Origin: a virus
Reading direction: 5' to 3' (one strand)
Length of the DNA stretch: 60,941 nt
Virus record (IMG/VR): IMGVR_UViG_3300017759_000004
Span: 1 to 60,941 of that record
Shown here: piece by piece, positions 57,228 through 60,941 of the stretch
How positions within the stretch are numbered: position 1 is the stretch's first letter
Layout of the letters: each line of letters starts with the position of its first letter
Translations under genes and position numbers: made by a program
Notes under the pieces: generated by a model
Told to the model about the DNA's origin: nothing
The model's input: the letters and a program-made list of their open reading frames with translations, nothing else
Database searches by the model: none

Positions 57228-57451
57228 TGTATCAACCTGTAAAAGGAAAAGATAACTGGTTTCGTGATTCACAAAGTGGATCATTTGACTGTGTTGATGA
57301 ATCCACTTACGACAAATACATGAAATCACATGCAGCAAGTAAGAAAGCAAAAGAAGATTTTTCTACTTTACAAAACGAAGTTAATGGGTTAAAATCAGAT
57401 ATGAGTGAAATAAAATCACTCTTACTAACGTTAGTTCAAAAAACATCATGA
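57227..57451 (+). CDS. Small coiled-coil protein (74 aa)
   Basis: Begins MYQPVKGKDNWFRDSQSGSF. From about residue 38 it is a heptad-like helix (FSTLQNEVNGLKSDMSEIKS and on to LLLTLVQKTS), so an oligomer is likely. It overlaps both neighbours by 1-4 bases within the late operon. Small coiled-coil proteins here may help fibre assembly; this is inference. Confidence 0.7.
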   Translation: MYQPVKGKDNWFRDSQSGSFDCVDESTYDKYMKSHAASKKAKEDFSTLQNEVNGLKSDMSEIKSLLLTLVQKTS

Positions 57452-57687
57452 CAACATCAGCACCTGCAGAGGCACCTGTTGAAAAGGTCTCACAAGATGA
57501 GATGCTTAAACAGTTCAAAGATCGATACGCAGCATTGATCAAAGAAAATCAAGATCTTACAGCAAAGATCAAGGAAAATGAAGTGACTGCTTTAAAACTC
57601 CAAGGAGCAATAGAAACCCTAGAGTATTATGGAGCAGCACCTGAGGTAACAGAAACAGTACCAGAAACTCCAGAATTGACAGATTAA
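57448..57687 (+). CDS. Small coiled-coil protein (79 aa)
   Basis: Begins MTTSAPAEAPVEKVSQDEML. A central helix (LKQFKDRYAALIKENQDLTA and on to LQGAIETLEYYG) is coiled-coil-like, flanked by Ala/Pro/Glu-rich tails. It is last in the unit and is followed by a strong terminator at 57691. No family is recognised. Confidence 0.7.
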   Translation: MTTSAPAEAPVEKVSQDEMLKQFKDRYAALIKENQDLTAKIKENEVTALKLQGAIETLEYYGAAPEVTETVPETPELTD

Positions 57688-57690
57688 GTT

Positions 57691-57717
57691 GAAGGGGGGT
57701 CTAGAACCCCCTTCTTT
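57691..57717 (+). terminator. Rho-independent terminator
   Basis: An 8-bp stem GAAGGGGG (57691-57698) / CCCCCTTC (57707-57714) with an 8-base loop is followed by TTT. It closes the gp8-DUF4815-coiled-coil unit 3 bases after the last stop codon. Confidence 0.9.
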
Positions 57718-57721
57718 CTAT

Positions 57722-57729
57722 CATAAATA
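57722..57729 (+). promoter_or_regulatory. Late promoter, CATAAATA
   Basis: An NATAAATA late element just after the terminator at 57691-57717. It precedes the fibre gene at 57768. Confidence 0.7.
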
Positions 57730-57767
57730 ACTTGGAAGTGTAATCCCTATAGAGTTATAACTCAAAA

Positions 57768-60700
57768 ATGGCAAATAGACTACAATTAAGAAGAGGTGGC
57801 GCACAAGAATGGGCAAACTCTAACCCAACTCTTGCACAAGGTGAACTTGGCATCGAACTTGATACTGGAAGGTTCAAGATTGGTGACGGTGTAACTGCGT
57901 GGAATACTCTGACTTATGAGAGACCTGTTGAATCTACTTCTAACACTGCAAATACATTAGTACAAAGGGATGCTGATGGTAATTTTGCTGCAGGTACTAT
58001 TACTGCAACTCTTATTGGTAACTCTTCTACTTCTGCTAGACTTGCTTCAACTAGACAGATCCAACTTTCCAGTGATGTACTAGCAACTGGTGTATTTGAC
58101 GGATCACAGAACTTAAATTTAACTGCTGCATTAGCACTTCAATCAACACTACCTCATTACGATGGTTCAGCATCTGCTACAGGAACTTATACTAAAGTAA
58201 CAGTTGATGCGAAAGGAAGAATAACAAACGCTTCAAACCCAACAACACTTGCAGACTATAATCTTAATGGAACTGTAGAAGGATCTTCTGCTCAACCATA
58301 TGACTTAGACCTTGTTGCAATTGCAGGTCTTACTACTACAGGTTTGATATCTAGAACCTCTGGTGGTGCAATGGCAACCAGAACAATTACTGGAACGTCA
58401 GGAAATATATCAGTAAATAATGGAGACGGTGTATCAGGAAACCCAACTCTAGATATCATTACAACTGCTGTTACAGCAGGTAACTATAATACGGAATCCC
58501 TGACATCCGTATCTGGAGCAGGTGGAAGTGGAGAACCCTTTGGTACTGCTACAGTTAACGCTACTAAGTTCACTGTTGATGACCGTGGCAGACTAACATC
58601 TGCGACAAATGTACCAATCGCTACTGCTGCAGAAGGTAGTAAGTACGCTAGCTACAGTGCAGGTACAACTTACGTTAGATATGACATCATTGCTAACGCA
58701 TCAAAGGTTTATCAAGCAATCCAAGGAATCGCAGCAGGTAGTGGTGCTCCCACTCATACTAGCGGTGACTCTGGCGGGTGGCGATATCTCGCTGCCGAGG
58801 CAACAGAGCAGAAAGGATTGGCTAGTTTTGCACAGGAAGATTTCGACGTTGACAGCAATGGGCACGTCACGATCTCCTCCTTAGGAGTTGACAACACTCA
58901 ACTACAAAATAATAGAATTGGATTTGCTGACGGTAATACAATAGAGACTTTTGAACTAGATCAAGAACTTACAGCAACATCTGGATACAGAGGATTTAAC
59001 TATCTTAACTACGTTAAAGTAAACAACACTTCTGGTAGTTTACTTTTCGGTGCTAACAACACAGGAGATAGTGGAAATGGAGAGGTAGATATAAATGTAA
59101 AAACATTATTCAGTGATCCAGATTTCATTCTAGATGGTGCTACAGCACAACAGATTGATAAGACTGGTGATGGTGATTTCAATATAGAACTAACACAGAA
59201 CAGTTCTTCTGCTAGAAACCTTACTGTTGCTTCTACAAACGCAGGATCTGGCACAAGTACATTAACTCTTACTGCAGAAGATGTCGTTGATATTGATGCA
59301 TCTGCTGCTACTGGTAAAGTTCATATTGAAAATGTAAGAGTTCAAACAAACTATATTGGATCAACAGATTCAACCTTACACCTTGACCCAGGTGATGATA
59401 GAGCAATAACAGGGTTAGTACGAGTTCACGGAGATTTTCAAGTAGATGGTACGACGACGACAATTAATTCAACAGTTACAACAGTGGATGATCCCATCAT
59501 TACTCTTGGTGGGGATTCTGCTCCTGCTAGTGATGACAATAAAGATCGTGGGGTTGAGTTCAGATATTACGACTCTCAAGCAAGAGTTGGTTTCTTTGGT
59601 TACGACGACAACTACACCGACCTTGGAGGACATGTCGGAGGATTCACATTTTTACACGACGCCACAAATACTTCTGAGGTCTTTAGCGGAACAGCGAGTG
59701 GTATAACTGCAGGTAACTTAAAACTTACAACAAACACAAACTCAACATCTAATACTACTGGAGATTTGGTAGTTGCAGGTGGTGCAGGTATAGGAGATGA
59801 TGTTAATATTGGTGGTCTACTAGATGTTGATGGCACATTCAGAGCAAACAGCACATCTAGATTTGATGATAATATTGTTTTACAAGGTGCTTCTAAGACA
59901 TTACAACTAAACAATGGATCTGGAACTACTAAGATTGAGTTCCAATCTACAACTGGTAATGCATCTATTACAGGTATAACTGATATTACAGGCAACCTTA
60001 ACGTTAACACTAACAAGTTTAACGTTGTTGCTGCTTCTGGTAACACAACTATTGCAGGTACATTGGGTGTTACAAGCATTGCTACCTTCTCTAATAATAT
60101 TGATGCAAACGGTGACGTTGCAATATCAGGTAACATTCACTCAGAAAGCACAAATGATATTACTGCTGCCAAGAACGGAACATCTGGTGCTTGGGAGATC
60201 CAATCAAATGATTATGGTTCATTAAGAGTTGACGGTGGTGCATACGTTGCAGGTTCTGCTCTGATTGATGGTACGTTACACGTTAACGGTCCTCTTGAGA
60301 TTAAGGATAGTGCAACAGAAACTGAATCTAGATTGAACTGGTTGAGAGTTAGATACAGAGGTCGTTTTGGTGACAGTTACCAAGCATCTCCATCTTATGC
60401 ATCTCATAACTTCTCTACCTTAAAGGCACATGGTGGTGCAGGTATTATGAAATCCTTGTACGTTGGTGCTACAGGGTCAGGTGAAGGATTCTACGTTGGT
60501 AAACTAAACAGTGGAGATACTGCTAAGTTCTCTGTTGTTGGTGCATCTGGAAATACAGATATTCAAGGTACACTTGACGTTGCAAGTAATACAAATATTA
60601 ATGGCACACTAGACGTTGATGCAGACTTCGCTGTTAGAAACGGAACTACTGATAAGTTCTTCGTTGACAATGTAACTGGTAATACTAATATTGAGGGAAG

Positions 60701-60941
60701 TCTAACTGCTGATGGTCACACAGAATTAAATAGCACTCTTAACGTTGATAGTAATACAACACTTGGTGCACAACTTACAGTAACTGGTAACTCCGAGTTC
60801 AACGGAACTGTAGATGTTGATGCAAACTTTGCAGTCAGATCAGGTTCAACTGATAAGATGACTGTTGCATCTTCCACAGGTAACATTGCAACTGATGGTA
60901 CACTAACAGTTCAAGGTGAAACACAGATCATTGACTCTCTA
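57768..60941 (+). CDS. Large tail-fibre protein with an Mtd-like N-terminus (3'-partial)
   Basis: Open from ATG 57768 to the window end: 1058 codons, no stop. The head, MANRLQLRRGGAQEWANSNP then TLAQGELGIELDTGRFKIGD and GVTAWNTL, is the small beta-prism N-terminal domain first described in the Bordetella phage major tropism determinant and common on fibres. Then come strand repeats; DFQVDGTTTTINSTVTTVDD (about residue 560) followed by ITLGGD; and from about residue 660 regular repeats of the form (N/D)ING-LDVDA--AVR-GTTDKF-VD--TGNT-I-G-L. This is the layout of a long trimeric fibre shaft; the tip and any receptor-binding or chaperone domain lie beyond the window. It starts after a terminator and a late promoter, so it is its own unit. 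Confidence 0.9.
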   Translation, partial: MANRLQLRRGGAQEWANSNPTLAQGELGIELDTGRFKIGDGVTAWNTLTYERPVESTSNTANTLVQRDADGNFAAGTITATLIGNSSTSARLASTRQIQLSSDVLATGVFDGSQNLNLTAALALQSTLPHYDGSASATGTYTKVTVDAKGRITNASNPTTLADYNLNGTVEGSSAQPYDLDLVAIAGLTTTGLISRTSGGAMATRTITGTSGNISVNNGDGVSGNPTLDIITTAVTAGNYNTESLTSVSGAGGSGEPFGTATVNATKFTVDDRGRLTSATNVPIATAAEGSKYASYSAGTTYVRYDIIANASKVYQAIQGIAAGSGAPTHTSGDSGGWRYLAAEATEQKGLASFAQEDFDVDSNGHVTISSLGVDNTQLQNNRIGFADGNTIETFELDQELTATSGYRGFNYLNYVKVNNTSGSLLFGANNTGDSGNGEVDINVKTLFSDPDFILDGATAQQIDKTGDGDFNIELTQNSSSARNLTVASTNAGSGTSTLTLTAEDVVDIDASAATGKVHIENVRVQTNYIGSTDSTLHLDPGDDRAITGLVRVHGDFQVDGTTTTINSTVTTVDDPIITLGGDSAPASDDNKDRGVEFRYYDSQARVGFFGYDDNYTDLGGHVGGFTFLHDATNTSEVFSGTASGITAGNLKLTTNTNSTSNTTGDLVVAGGAGIGDDVNIGGLLDVDGTFRANSTSRFDDNIVLQGASKTLQLNNGSGTTKIEFQSTTGNASITGITDITGNLNVNTNKFNVVAASGNTTIAGTLGVTSIATFSNNIDANGDVAISGNIHSESTNDITAAKNGTSGAWEIQSNDYGSLRVDGGAYVAGSALIDGTLHVNGPLEIKDSATETESRLNWLRVRYRGRFGDSYQASPSYASHNFSTLKAHGGAGIMKSLYVGATGSGEGFYVGKLNSGDTAKFSVVGASGNTDIQGTLDVASNTNINGTLDVDADFAVRNGTTDKFFVDNVTGNTNIEGSLTADGHTELNSTLNVDSNTTLGAQLTVTGNSEFNGTVDVDANFAVRSGSTDKMTVASSTGNIATDGTLTVQGETQIIDSL

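Overview
The window is a gene-dense, A+T-rich stretch of a T4-like tailed phage (myovirus) of the marine cyanophage/pelagiphage kind. Every supported gene is on the + strand, and many neighbours overlap by 1-14 bases (TAATG or ATGA junctions). The evidence is a baseplate block with T4 gp25, gp6 and gp8 homologues, very large virion proteins built from YHYH, cupredoxin-like, laminin-G-like and GGSGY-repeat modules, late promoters of the NATAAATA type, and a long run of tiny early-type genes. The host cannot be told from this window; no photosynthesis genes lie in it.

Layout. (1) 1-6.3 kb: the tail of a 2-oxoglutarate/Fe(II) oxygenase, a DUF401-like membrane protein, a possible ParB-fold DNA-binding protein, a glycine-rich fibre/adhesin protein behind a late promoter, a second 2OG-Fe(II) oxygenase and about a dozen small unknowns. 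(2) 6.3-9.05 kb: an operon of an SF2 helicase, an EcoRI-family nuclease and a Dam-like adenine methyltransferase. (3) 9.05-9.37 kb: a gene-free stretch with a candidate structured RNA. (4) 9.37-16.8 kb: about 30 small early-type genes in short transcription units. Eleven promoters from 6.3 to 16.5 kb share a 24-bp palindrome, TGTGNCA-N10-TGNCACA, placed 28-32 bp upstream of a TATAAT-like -10 box with no normal -35 box. (5) 16.73-16.94 kb: a sigma70-type promoter fused to a terminator, then a short GC-rich island, forming the border to the late region. (6) 16.94-60.94 kb: virion genes, namely an 832-aa structural protein, a PAAR-like tip protein, gp25, gp6, a 6587-aa giant, a 414-aa and a 1394-aa protein that both carry blue-copper-type ligand sets, gp8, a 2408-aa DUF4815 protein, two small coiled-coil proteins, a terminator, and a fibre protein with an Mtd-like N-terminus that runs off the end.

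How they fit together. The early block looks like one regulon in which a single dimeric regulator could switch eleven units, including the helicase-nuclease-methylase operon and the RNA candidate. The late block builds the baseplate and fibres from NATAAATA promoters. Several borders use a promoter laid over a terminator, so that read-through from upstream is stopped while new transcripts start inside the hairpin.

Most worth checking: the eleven-copy operator/promoter regulon; the compact EcoRI-like nuclease with its Dam-like methylase; the 93-nt three-way-junction RNA candidate at 9102-9194; two virion proteins with His...Cys-x2-His-x2-Met copper-site signatures; and the 19.8-kb single gene.
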